A DNA stretch of 64,000 nucleotides from Paraeggerthella hongkongensis. Lineage in GTDB: Bacteria > Actinomycetota > Coriobacteriia > Coriobacteriales > Eggerthellaceae. The DNA lies in assembly GCF_003340345.1 (NCBI RefSeq), contig NZ_PPTQ01000017.1, positions 1 to 64,000 on the forward strand. The letters are read 5' to 3'. Shown here piece after piece: positions 9,306 to 17,203 of this stretch. Position 1 is the first letter of the stretch; every line of letters starts with the position of its first letter. Under the pieces are notes generated by a model. The model had not been told where the DNA came from. It ran no database searches and saw only the letters and a list, made by a program, of their open reading frames with translations. The translations under genes were made by a program, and so were the position numbers.

Positions 9306-9764
9306 TTTAACTTGATAATCACCTGATCTTGCAAAGCAATTTGCTCTTCGACCCTGTCGAGCATTGAGACAATTTCCCCTTGTTGATCGATATCGGGAAC
9401 TGGCACGATGCGCGTTCCGTAATCTTTGAAATAGATATGAGGAATGGTTGACCCGGTAAAGCCAGCACCCAAGCGCATCGAGCGAACGAGATGGAGCAAG
9501 TACCGACAGGTGACCTTTTCGTTTGGCAGCAAGGCCTGCATGGTTCCGAGCACGGAAGTTTGCGCCTCGCAAAAAGAAGCCCTCCCAACGCCAGCCCCGT
9601 CCTTAACGACGGCAACATAGGGGTTTGCATTCTGAAATTCAAGCATGCAGCCAATAGGGCCAGATGCCCCATAAACAAGGAATGGCCCATTGTTCTCGAC
9701 GTCTTTCTGACGAAGAGCCGACCTTCCTTTAGTGCATATCTCGTTTAGCTTGAGGTGCTCGACT

Positions 9765-9785
9765 TCCCCGCTAAACCGGGGTTTG
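9765..9785 (-). repeat. Shared hsdS 5' site, silent copy
   Basis: TCCCCGCTAAACCGGGGTTTG, 21 bases when extended, identical to 15293-15313 in the active hsdS. CCCCG/CGGGG arms surround an asymmetric six-base spacer, an arrangement expected for a tyrosine-recombinase crossover site. It encodes KPRFSG. Confidence 0.8.
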
Positions 9786-9787
9786 AA

Positions 9788-10762
9788 TCAGCCGATGTAT
9801 TTGCGGTGAGACTGTTTAACGTTTTCCTGGTCGACCATTGCGTAACAGAGCGTCGTATCTATCTTGCTGTGACCCAAAAGTACCTGCACTTGTTCGATCG
9901 GCATGCCTTTTTCGATTGCCTTGGTGGCCAGCGTTCGTCTGAACTTATGCGGGTAGACCCTCGGCATTTCCAGGTTTCTTCCGAGGTTTCTGAGACGCGC
10001 TTCGACTCCGCTTATCTCCAGTCTGTTGTGGGGATTATTAAGGGAGACGAAAAGCGCCGGATTGTCATCATCTCTCTTGTCTAGATAAGCCTGGAGATGC
10101 ACCTTGGCACGCGCGTCAAAGTAAACCCTGCGCTCCTTGCTGCCCTTGCCGTGGACAATGCACTCGCGCGATTCGAAATCTATGTCATCGCTATCGAGCT
10201 TCACAAGTTCGCCGACGCGAATGCCTGCGGAGGCTAGCAAGTCAATGATTGCGAGGTCTCGAGTGTTTTCGCAGCTGTCGCGGAGCACCTCAAGCGACTC
10301 GTCGGTGTATACAGGTTTCACAGGCTTCGAAGTCCTGATCTTCTTTATCCTCTTAACAGGGCTTTTATAGATAAACCCCTCTTCCTCTAACCACGAGAAG
10401 AAGCTTGAGATTATCCGACGGATGTTGTCGATGGTCACGCTACTGGCGCAGCTTTCGCCCTGGTACCCGCTCAGATAATCACGAATCACGCTTGTCGATA
10501 TCTCGTAGGTTGGCTTGGACACCCGCTGGGCAAAACGTTTCAACGTGCTCGAATAATATGCCAGGGACCTCTCAGAGCAACCCTCCAGGCGCTTCGCCGC
10601 CAGAAACTTTTCAATCTGGCTCTCGATCGTGACATCGACGTCGCGTTTCGAGTCGCCGCCCCCGTATAGAACAGAGGCGAGGACGGCGCGCAGATGCCTC
10701 AACTGCGCGCCGTCCAAGACGGGTGCCATGAGCCTTTCGATTTCATTTGCCGTTTTGTGCAT
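9788..10762 (-). CDS. Tyrosine recombinase of the hsdS-shuffling locus
   Basis: A 324-residue XerC/D-like site-specific recombinase. The N-terminal SAM-like core-binding domain covers roughly residues 45-130 (IEKFLAAKRLEGCSERSLAY). The catalytic domain shows SAGIRVGELVKLD (first Arg), HKFRRTLATKAIEKG (HxxR), LLGHSKIDTTLCYAM (His and the nucleophilic Tyr). AAAGGAGA lies upstream of the ATG. It sits in the hsdM-hsdS-hsdR operon order, directly before the silent hsdS. Recombinases in this position in other bacteria invert or exchange hsdS target-recognition domains; that role is inferred here from context and from the shared sites. Confidence 0.9.
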   Translation of the reverse strand: MHKTANEIERLMAPVLDGAQLRHLRAVLASVLYGGGDSKRDVDVTIESQIEKFLAAKRLEGCSERSLAYYSSTLKRFAQRVSKPTYEISTSVIRDYLSGYQGESCASSVTIDNIRRIISSFFSWLEEEGFIYKSPVKRIKKIRTSKPVKPVYTDESLEVLRDSCENTRDLAIIDLLASAGIRVGELVKLDSDDIDFESRECIVHGKGSKERRVYFDARAKVHLQAYLDKRDDDNPALFVSLNNPHNRLEISGVEARLRNLGRNLEMPRVYPHKFRRTLATKAIEKGMPIEQVQVLLGHSKIDTTLCYAMVDQENVKQSHRKYIG

Positions 10763-10813
10763 TTCATGTCTCCTTTCGAGGTACCTTGCTCGTGAGATAT
10801 GAAACGCGAAACG

Positions 10814-13800
10814 TTACGCCGCGGGCTTCTCCGCGTTGTCTTTGATGTTCCTGATGATGCCGATGAGCAGCATCTGCTTTTTCGTGTCGAAGAGCCGCAC
10901 GAAGGATTGGGGCCTGTCGAAGGGCGCCTGCGCGAGCGCCGCGGGCTCCATGTACCCGTTCGCCTCGATGTACTCGATGACTCGGTGGACGAACGCGATC
11001 TGCTGCTCGCTCAGGGTCTCGTCGTTGATGAACTCCGCGAACGCCTCCATGGCGGCATCATGGTCGAGCTTGACTATCTTGCGCACCAGCAGACCGAACG
11101 GGGTGTCGCCGTATGCCCGGCTGTAATCCTCGGCCGTGCCGAGCTCGCTCGTGAATATGCGCTCGAGCTCGCCGTATTCGAACTCGGTCATCGGCTTGTT
11201 CATCCTGAGCTTGTTGATGACGAGGTTGTCGCCGAAGTCGTTTAGGAACCTGTTCACCTTCAGCTTGTAGTCTGCGAAGTCCTCGTCCGGGACCAAGGTC
11301 ACGCCGTAGACCGTGTCGGTCACCGGGTCCGCCAGCGCCGTGTAGATCGGCTTCCTGCCCGGCCCCTGGTTGACGAAGAACTTGACGATTCCCCTCAGCT
11401 CCTTGCGGATGCGCTCGATCTCGAGCGCCGTGATGCCGTCGAAGAATCCCTCGTCTGTTATCTCCTGCAGGACCGGCAGCTTCTCCTTCACCTGCGGGAT
11501 GGTGATCATCTTTTGCAATCCGACCGAGATGGTCAGAAGCTTCTTGCAGTACGCGTCCACCTTCATCCCGTCGCAGAGCGCGCACATGAAGCCGTACATG
11601 AGGGCGTCGAAGCGCAGGGCGTCTACGTCCGGCTCGTCGTTGTGGACGAGCGGGGCTATCTCCGTCTGGAGCTCGCCCAGGTCGCCGTCGTTGATGAAGA
11701 CGTAGGACGTCTCCTGCTTGTACTTCTGCACCGCCGGGCGATGGAGCCTGACGCTGACAAGCTCCTCGTCGAGTTGGACGACCTGGTAGTGGATGTCGGC
11801 GACGATGTCCTTCCTCCAGGACTGCCAGTCGTCTCCTGCGAACGCCGCCGTCTGGAAGGTCTTGGCCAGTTGCGCCTGGCGCGCGAAGACCGTCTCGGAC
11901 AGTGAGGATCCCGTCCTGCCCTCGACCGCATCGCCGTCCTCGCCGAAGTACTGGAAGTTCCTGCACCAGTCGAAGATGAAGAACCTCTCCTTGTCCGGGT
12001 ACGCTCCGCCCGGACGCGAGTCGTCCAGCGGGTCGACCACGTCCAGCCCGGGGCGCAGGCGCGTGCCGCGTCCGACCATCTGCCAGAACTTGATCTTCGA
12101 CCTCACCTTCTTGAAGAAGACAAGGTTCACGATCTCCGGCACGTCGATGCCGGTGTCCATCATGTCGACCGAGACGGCGATGACGGGTAGGTCCTTGAGC
12201 TTGAACTCGTCGATGATCGTATAGGAGTAGTCGTCGCTGTGGACGACGCGCTTTATGTAGCCGCCCTTCGCGAGCTTGGGGTAGAGCTTCCCGAAGCGCT
12301 CGACCACGTAGTCGGCGTGCTTGCGGTTCGCCGCGAAGACGATCGTTTTCCCCAGCGTCTCACCGCCATCGACGCGGATTCCCTTGTCCACCAGCGTCTG
12401 CAGCACGTTGTCCACGGTCTGCTCGTTGAAGAGCCACCGGTCGATGTCGGTCTCGGGTATGAAGTCAGGCGTCTCGTATCCCGCCGCCTCGAAGTCCTCG
12501 TCGATCCTCTCCTTGTCCTCTTCGGACAGGTCGTCGTATGTGACCCCCTCGTCGAGGAAGCTCGTGTGCGTCTCTATCCCGAGGTACGGCACGAGCACGT
12601 GGTCCTGGTAGACCGCGGTCTCGTACTCGTACACGTAGGTTGGGACGCCGCGCTCGACCTCGAAGAAGTCGTAGGTGTTGCGGTCCACCTCGTTCGCTGG
12701 CGTCGCCGTGAGCCCGACGACCAGCGCGTCGAAGTAGTCGAATATCGCCTTGTACTTCTTGAAGATGGAACGGTGCGCCTCGTCGACGATGATGAGGTCG
12801 AAGTGCGCCGGGGTGAACATGCGGTCGCCGTCCTCGTTGCGCACGGAGTCGATCGCGTTAAGGATGGTCGGGTAGGTGGAGAAGACGATGCGCGCGTCGC
12901 GCTCGTCCTTGTTCTTGCACAGGTTGCAAAGGGAGACGTTGGGCAGGTACTCCTGGTAGGCGTGCTTCGCCTGGCTCACCAAGGCGACCCGGTCCGCGAG
13001 GAAGAGCGCGTTCTTCACGCGGTTGCTGCGCATGAGCACGTCGGTCAGGCCGGCCGACACGCGGGTCTTGCCGGTGCCCGTGGCCATGACGAGCAGGCTC
13101 CTGCGGTGCCCCTCCTCGATGTTCGCGCAGACTCGGCTGATGGCCTCGACCTGGTAATAGCGGCCGGAGATGTCCATGTTCACCTTGACCGTCGAGAGGG
13201 GCAGAACCGTGTCCTTGCGGTTGAGGATAGTCTGCAGCTCTCCCTGCGAGAACAGGCCGCTCACCTTGCGCATCGGGGGCGTCTCGTCGTCGACGAAGAA
13301 CGTCTCGAAGCCGTTGGAGAGGAATATGGGAGGCCGGTATCCGTACTTCGCGTTCAGACAGTCCGCGTAGAGGCGGGCCTGCTGAAGCCCCTTCTGGGGC
13401 GAGTACATCGCACGTTTGGCCTCGAGTATCGCGAGCGGTTTGCCGTCCTTGCCGAGCAGGAGGTAGTCGATGAACCCCGCGCCGGTGCTGTTGCCCGGCT
13501 CGACGGGCATGCCGTGCACCTCGAACTCCTCGACGACGTCCTCGTCCATCGTCCAGCCTGCGATCGCGAGATCCATGTCGATGTAGAGCTTGCGCGTCTC
13601 GTATTCGGAGATCTCCTCCGGGTTGAACGACCGGCTGGAGATGTTCGAGCTCTTCGCCTGGGCGAGCTCCTCGCGCATCGCCCTCACTTCGTCCTCGAGC
13701 TTCTTTATCGTCTCGTCCTGGCTTGCTACCAGGGCTTCCCTCCGCCGGATCGCGTCTACCGTCTGCTTTGTCATGGGCACGCTTGCTCGGGGGATCTTCG

Positions 13801-14209
13801 ACTCGTCAAAGGAGCGGTCTACGTAGTCGGGCCCGTAGCAATAGTCGATCCAGTCCACGAAGTCGAAAAGCGCGCGCAGGGAGAGGACCGCCTGCTGCGG
13901 TTTGATCGTCGCCTCGGTGTGCACCGCTTGGTTGCCGAGCTTGTTCACGGCGAGAAGCTTTCGCCACACGCGCTCGTCGACGCATTCCTTGAACGAGTAT
14001 TCGTGGAGAAGCGACGAGAGGTTATCCTTGTAGGGCATGCTGATGGAGCTGTCGGCGGCATAGACCCATTTCACCGCGAGCTCGAGCGCCTTGCGGCACC
14101 CGATCGCGCACATTGCCGGAGCTGAAGCGAAAACCCTTTCAGCCTCGATGCACGCATTGGCGAACAGGTCGTAGTATCCGTCGTCCCTTTTCAGAAAGTC
14201 GAAGTTCAT
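10814..14209 (-). CDS. hsdR: Type I restriction enzyme, R subunit
   Basis: The 1131-residue motor-nuclease subunit of a type I restriction-modification complex. Residues 1-150 form a DUF4145-like region. The nuclease domain follows with GAGFIDYLLLGKDGKP and LAILEAKR near 245-265 (D...ExK catalytic residues). The helicase core has MATGTGKTR near 378, VDEAHRS near 475, VGLTATP and QMVGRGTRLRPG. A coiled coil at about 165-200 (KKLEDEVRAMREELAQ) precedes the nuclease. The ATG is nine bases from the hsdS stop and its AGGAGA site overlaps that stop codon. It translocates and cuts unmodified DNA together with HsdM and HsdS. It appears intact. Confidence 0.95.
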   Translation of the reverse strand: MNFDFLKRDDGYYDLFANACIEAERVFASAPAMCAIGCRKALELAVKWVYAADSSISMPYKDNLSSLLHEYSFKECVDERVWRKLLAVNKLGNQAVHTEATIKPQQAVLSLRALFDFVDWIDYCYGPDYVDRSFDESKIPRASVPMTKQTVDAIRRREALVASQDETIKKLEDEVRAMREELAQAKSSNISSRSFNPEEISEYETRKLYIDMDLAIAGWTMDEDVVEEFEVHGMPVEPGNSTGAGFIDYLLLGKDGKPLAILEAKRAMYSPQKGLQQARLYADCLNAKYGYRPPIFLSNGFETFFVDDETPPMRKVSGLFSQGELQTILNRKDTVLPLSTVKVNMDISGRYYQVEAISRVCANIEEGHRRSLLVMATGTGKTRVSAGLTDVLMRSNRVKNALFLADRVALVSQAKHAYQEYLPNVSLCNLCKNKDERDARIVFSTYPTILNAIDSVRNEDGDRMFTPAHFDLIIVDEAHRSIFKKYKAIFDYFDALVVGLTATPANEVDRNTYDFFEVERGVPTYVYEYETAVYQDHVLVPYLGIETHTSFLDEGVTYDDLSEEDKERIDEDFEAAGYETPDFIPETDIDRWLFNEQTVDNVLQTLVDKGIRVDGGETLGKTIVFAANRKHADYVVERFGKLYPKLAKGGYIKRVVHSDDYSYTIIDEFKLKDLPVIAVSVDMMDTGIDVPEIVNLVFFKKVRSKIKFWQMVGRGTRLRPGLDVVDPLDDSRPGGAYPDKERFFIFDWCRNFQYFGEDGDAVEGRTGSSLSETVFARQAQLAKTFQTAAFAGDDWQSWRKDIVADIHYQVVQLDEELVSVRLHRPAVQKYKQETSYVFINDGDLGELQTEIAPLVHNDEPDVDALRFDALMYGFMCALCDGMKVDAYCKKLLTISVGLQKMITIPQVKEKLPVLQEITDEGFFDGITALEIERIRKELRGIVKFFVNQGPGRKPIYTALADPVTDTVYGVTLVPDEDFADYKLKVNRFLNDFGDNLVINKLRMNKPMTEFEYGELERIFTSELGTAEDYSRAYGDTPFGLLVRKIVKLDHDAAMEAFAEFINDETLSEQQIAFVHRVIEYIEANGYMEPAALAQAPFDRPQSFVRLFDTKKQMLLIGIIRNIKDNAEKPAA

Positions 14210-14217
14210 GGCGTCTC

Positions 14218-15321
14218 CTAGTCGCCGAAGTATTCCTGGGCGAGACTGTCGTATAGCGTCTGCAGGCGGTCGATCGACTGCCGTGCTTCAAATTCCAATT
14301 TGTCGACCTGTTGGACGAAGGCGGCGAACTCCTGTTGCAGTGCGATGGGAGGAAGCGGCATATAGAACCCTCGGAAGGCATCTTTGTTCACCTTGGGCAT
14401 CTGAGCCCTTCCGGAGAGGGGAAGCACGTAATCCAGAAAGTAATCCGAGCGCATTGCATAAGCCAAAAAGACACGGTCGCAAACACCGCTGTTGGGAAGA
14501 ATCGGATAGGCGTCAGCCGAACATACTCCATCGAAATTAGGGAGAGCAACCTTATTGAGCATGGGACGAATCTTGCTATAAATGATGTGTTTCGAGGTGA
14601 ATAGGTATTTCCCGCTCTTCACGTTGTCCTGCGAGACCGTTCGATAGCCGGATAGTTTCCCTGTATTGCTTTCGATACTGTCGATCCCGATATGAGGAAA
14701 ATCCGCTATGGCGTCAAGGTCTTTGGTCATGCGCGTATCAATCGCTGCAAAGTCATCGAATTTCTTCACTTCCCAGCCAAACGGATTGTCGCCCAGCTCC
14801 CCAAACATCTCGATAAACCGGGATTTGACCAGTTCGGAATTCTTACGCAGTGTCATTTCGTTAATAGAAATTAGCTCTAGAATCCGATCGAGGGTTTCAG
14901 CAATTGAATCCTGTTCGACCTCGTCGTGGACAGCGAACGTTGCATCTCTCAGCAGCTTAAAGTGCCTGCTGTATCCAAGATTCTCAATCTTTGTGCTGCG
15001 TAATGCGTGATACCAATATCTAACATTTGCCGAAAGGCGCGGCTTGAGAATCTTCACACCATCGGCGCCTGCAAAGAATGGTTCTTCGACGTACTTTACG
15101 CAACGGGTATGGTCTCCAAACACGATTGCCGGCACATCAAGCACGAGCCCAGAGCTATCGTTCGAATAGCCCGCAATTAGTTCTTGCCCCTGATCGATCA
15201 CCGGGTGCACTCCAGCTTCCAGATAATCCTTCTGCTTAATCTTCCTGACGCCTCGTGAAATATCCGCAAATGCATCAGCGAAGTCCAGTCTCTCCCCGCT
15301 AAACCGGGGTTTGCTAGCCAT
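14218..15321 (-). CDS. hsdS: Type I restriction enzyme, specificity subunit (active copy)
   Basis: A 367-residue DNA-recognition subunit starting at the ATG at 15321 (MASKPRFSGE), which overlaps the hsdM stop by eight bases. Two target-recognition domains occupy about residues 10-150 and 185-310. They are separated by the conserved helix SELVKSRFIEMFGE and closed by AAFVQQVDKLEFEARQSIDR and LQTLYDSLAQEYFGD. The recognition domains differ completely from those of the silent copy at 8597-9785, while the start, middle and end are shared, so cassette exchange would change the recognised sequence. An upstream in-frame start at 15354 would lie inside hsdM and is not needed. Confidence 0.93.
   Translation of the reverse strand: MASKPRFSGERLDFADAFADISRGVRKIKQKDYLEAGVHPVIDQGQELIAGYSNDSSGLVLDVPAIVFGDHTRCVKYVEEPFFAGADGVKILKPRLSANVRYWYHALRSTKIENLGYSRHFKLLRDATFAVHDEVEQDSIAETLDRILELISINEMTLRKNSELVKSRFIEMFGELGDNPFGWEVKKFDDFAAIDTRMTKDLDAIADFPHIGIDSIESNTGKLSGYRTVSQDNVKSGKYLFTSKHIIYSKIRPMLNKVALPNFDGVCSADAYPILPNSGVCDRVFLAYAMRSDYFLDYVLPLSGRAQMPKVNKDAFRGFYMPLPPIALQQEFAAFVQQVDKLEFEARQSIDRLQTLYDSLAQEYFGD
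14289..14304 (-). repeat. Shared hsdS 3' site, active copy
   Basis: Identical to 8722-8737. It encodes DKLEF at the point where the active copy continues into its C-terminal helix. Confidence 0.7.
14804..14836 (-). repeat. Shared hsdS central site, active copy
   Basis: Identical to 9273-9305 in the silent cassette and in the same orientation. It lies between the two target-recognition domains, so exchange between this site and the 5' site would replace only the first domain. Confidence 0.8.
15293..15313 (-). repeat. Shared hsdS 5' site, active copy
   Basis: Identical to 9765-9785 and in the same orientation. It lies directly after the start codon of hsdS, so exchange here keeps the start and swaps the first recognition domain. 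Confidence 0.8.
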
Positions 15322-16834
15322 TGAGACCACCGCCGAGCATCTTGTTGAGCGCAACTAAGCCTTCCGCCATCTGCTTGTTCAAATCGGCGAGCTCCTCGAG
15401 GATTTCACTTGTCGGCGGGTACTCGACGCGCTCGTAGGTCGTCTCGACGTACTTGTTGAAGCTGAAGTCGTAATCGTTCTCGATGATTTCTGAACGCGGC
15501 ACCAGGAAGCTTTTGTCCTTGCGGGTGCGATTCTTCTCGCTGGCGAGGTCGTTCCAGCGGGAGACGATATCCGGGATGTCGTCGTTCTTCTCATCGCGAT
15601 CGCGCTTGTCGTCGAGCGTGTAGCCGTCGCCTTCCATGTTGTAGAGCCAGACGTCTTCGGTGCCTCCGGCGTTCGTCTTCGTGAAAACCAGAATTGCAGT
15701 GCTGACTCCTGAATACGGCTTGAATACGCCGCTGGGCATATAGATGATCGCCTCGAGCTTCTGGTAGTCGACGAGCTCCCGTCTAAGCTGCCCGTACGCC
15801 TTGGAGTCGGATCGGAACAGCACGCCGTTCGGCACGATGCACGCGCACCTGCCGCCCAGTTTGAGCATCCGCAGGAAGAGCGCCACGAAGAGGAGCTCAG
15901 TCTGCTTGGAGTCGACGATCGACTTGAGGCTGTTGTCGATGTCCTCTGCGTCGACCGATCCCGTGAAGGGCGGATTAGCGAGGATGACATCGTACTTGCC
16001 GCGGACGGTGTTGTTCTTTGAGATACTGTCCAGATAGCGCACGTCCGGCTGGTCGACGGAGTGGAGCATGAGGTTCATCGCCGAGATGCGCAGCATCGTC
16101 TGGTCCATCTCGAAGCCGGAGAACTGCGGCCCCTTGCCGTTGTTGCCGGTGAAGCAATCCCATGCGTCGGAGTCCATCTCGGGGCCGTAGACGTTGCGAA
16201 TGTGCTCCGCGGCGGAAATCAGGAAGCCGGCGGTGCCGCATGCGGGATCGCAGATGAGCTGGTTCGGCTTGGGCTCGACGAAGTGGACCATCATGTCGCG
16301 GATGTGTTTCGGCGTCCTGAACTGGCCGTTGGTGCCGGCGGTGTTCAGCTTGGAGAGCATGTACTCGTAAAGGTCGCCCAGGTCGCCGATATCGTCTACG
16401 AAGTCGGAAAACAGAGCGTCGATTCCGTCCACTGCCTTCTGCAGTGTCTTCGGGGTGGGGATTCCGAACGTCGCGGATTCCATGCTGCGGGTGAAAGCCG
16501 TGTCTTCCCCGAGAGTCTTGATGAACGGGAAGGCATATTCGCTCACCGTAGAGAACATAGTCTCCGCTGGTTTGTCCTTGAGCCTGCTCCAGCGTAGCTC
16601 TTCGCCGTCGATCTCGACGCCCGCTGCGTTCTTGTACACGACGGGGAATACATGCGCCTGCTCGACTCCGAGCAGAGTCTCCATCTTCTCGATCTCGAAT
16701 TCACGCTCGTCGAGTTGGTGCATGAACATGAGATAGGTCAGCTGGCTGATGACCTCGAGAGGGTTGGTGATGCCCCCTTCCCACATCTTCTGCCAGATGT
16801 CGTCTACCTTGTTCTTCGTAGCTCCGGTGATCAT
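15314..16834 (-). CDS. hsdM: Type I restriction enzyme, methyltransferase subunit
   Basis: A 506-residue N6-adenine DNA methyltransferase subunit. An N-terminal HsdM_N helical domain (VDDIWQKMWEGGITNP, YLMFMHQLDEREFE) precedes the catalytic domain with SAM motif I DPACGTAGFLISAAEHI near 200 and the catalytic NPPF (VILANPPFTGS) near 289. It methylates the site specified by HsdS and protects host DNA. The ATG lies nine bases after the RHH gene stop, and the stop overlaps the hsdS start, so all four proteins are co-translated. No lesions are seen. Confidence 0.95.
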   Translation of the reverse strand: MITGATKNKVDDIWQKMWEGGITNPLEVISQLTYLMFMHQLDEREFEIEKMETLLGVEQAHVFPVVYKNAAGVEIDGEELRWSRLKDKPAETMFSTVSEYAFPFIKTLGEDTAFTRSMESATFGIPTPKTLQKAVDGIDALFSDFVDDIGDLGDLYEYMLSKLNTAGTNGQFRTPKHIRDMMVHFVEPKPNQLICDPACGTAGFLISAAEHIRNVYGPEMDSDAWDCFTGNNGKGPQFSGFEMDQTMLRISAMNLMLHSVDQPDVRYLDSISKNNTVRGKYDVILANPPFTGSVDAEDIDNSLKSIVDSKQTELLFVALFLRMLKLGGRCACIVPNGVLFRSDSKAYGQLRRELVDYQKLEAIIYMPSGVFKPYSGVSTAILVFTKTNAGGTEDVWLYNMEGDGYTLDDKRDRDEKNDDIPDIVSRWNDLASEKNRTRKDKSFLVPRSEIIENDYDFSFNKYVETTYERVEYPPTSEILEELADLNKQMAEGLVALNKMLGGGLNG

Positions 16835-16843
16835 TGATTCGCC

Positions 16844-17050
16844 TTACTGTTTGGGTTTCGATAGTTCGTTCATCATGCACATACGCATGAAAGCGGAAAA
16901 GCTCATACCACGAAGCTCTGCTGCTTCCTTGGCGCTATCGCGCAGGTTCTCCGGAATGCGGAAGGCAACGGAGACCTGTTTTCCCTCGGCTAGAAACCCT
17001 CGGATATCAGTCTCGTCCGCATTGTTCTTCACAAGCTCGCTGTACGTCAT
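16844..17050 (-). CDS. Ribbon-helix-helix regulator or antitoxin-like protein
   Basis: A 67-residue protein from the ATG at 17050 (GGAGCG upstream). Its C-terminal half, VSVAFRIPENLRDSAKEAAE then LRGMSFSAFMRMCMMNE, is a ribbon-helix-helix fold as in RelB/CopG-type DNA-binding proteins. It is the first gene of the hsdMSR operon, nine bases ahead of hsdM. A palindrome at 17147-17160 lies between it and divergent mcrB and is a candidate operator. It may be an autorepressor timing RM expression after transfer; an antitoxin role is less likely, as no small toxin is adjacent. Confidence 0.75.
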   Translation of the reverse strand: MTYSELVKNNADETDIRGFLAEGKQVSVAFRIPENLRDSAKEAAELRGMSFSAFMRMCMMNELSKPKQ

Positions 17051-17146
17051 CTCGACGCTCCGTTCATTAGCGATTTGCAATACATTTGATAACCCGTAAT
17101 TATATACTGTTCGAAGACATAGTCGCGTACTGGATTTGTCGAACGC

Positions 17147-17160
17147 GCATTCCGGAATGC
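17147..17160. promoter_or_regulatory. Candidate operator between the hsd operon and mcrBC
   Basis: GCATTCCGGAATGC is a perfect 14-bp palindrome in the 150-bp divergent gap between the RHH-hsdMSR operon and mcrB. By position it could be the binding site of the RHH protein and co-ordinate both restriction systems. Confidence 0.45.
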
Positions 17161-17203
17161 AACATGCAAAGATATTTATTGCAACAACGGACGGTGAACA
17201 AAA

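Larger units (their letters stand above)
8597..9785 (-). pseudogene. Silent type I restriction specificity (hsdS) cassette
   Basis: The second hsdS copy of the locus. Its frame opens directly after a stop as FKPRFSGEVEHLKLNEICTK with no start codon. It contains two complete target-recognition domains separated by the conserved ELVKSRFIEMFGE helix and reaches PIEVQEEFAAFVEQVDKLEF, after which the normal C-terminal tail is absent and unrelated sequence runs to a stop at 8597. The cassette boundaries coincide with sequences shared with the active hsdS (see repeat entries). It therefore looks like a donor cassette kept for exchange rather than simple decay. It lies immediately downstream of a tyrosine recombinase on the same strand. 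Confidence 0.85.

Noticed and set aside
12239-14125. 628-codon plus-strand open frame opposite hsdR
   Set aside because: Shadow frame caused by GC-rich third positions; hsdR has all expected motifs.
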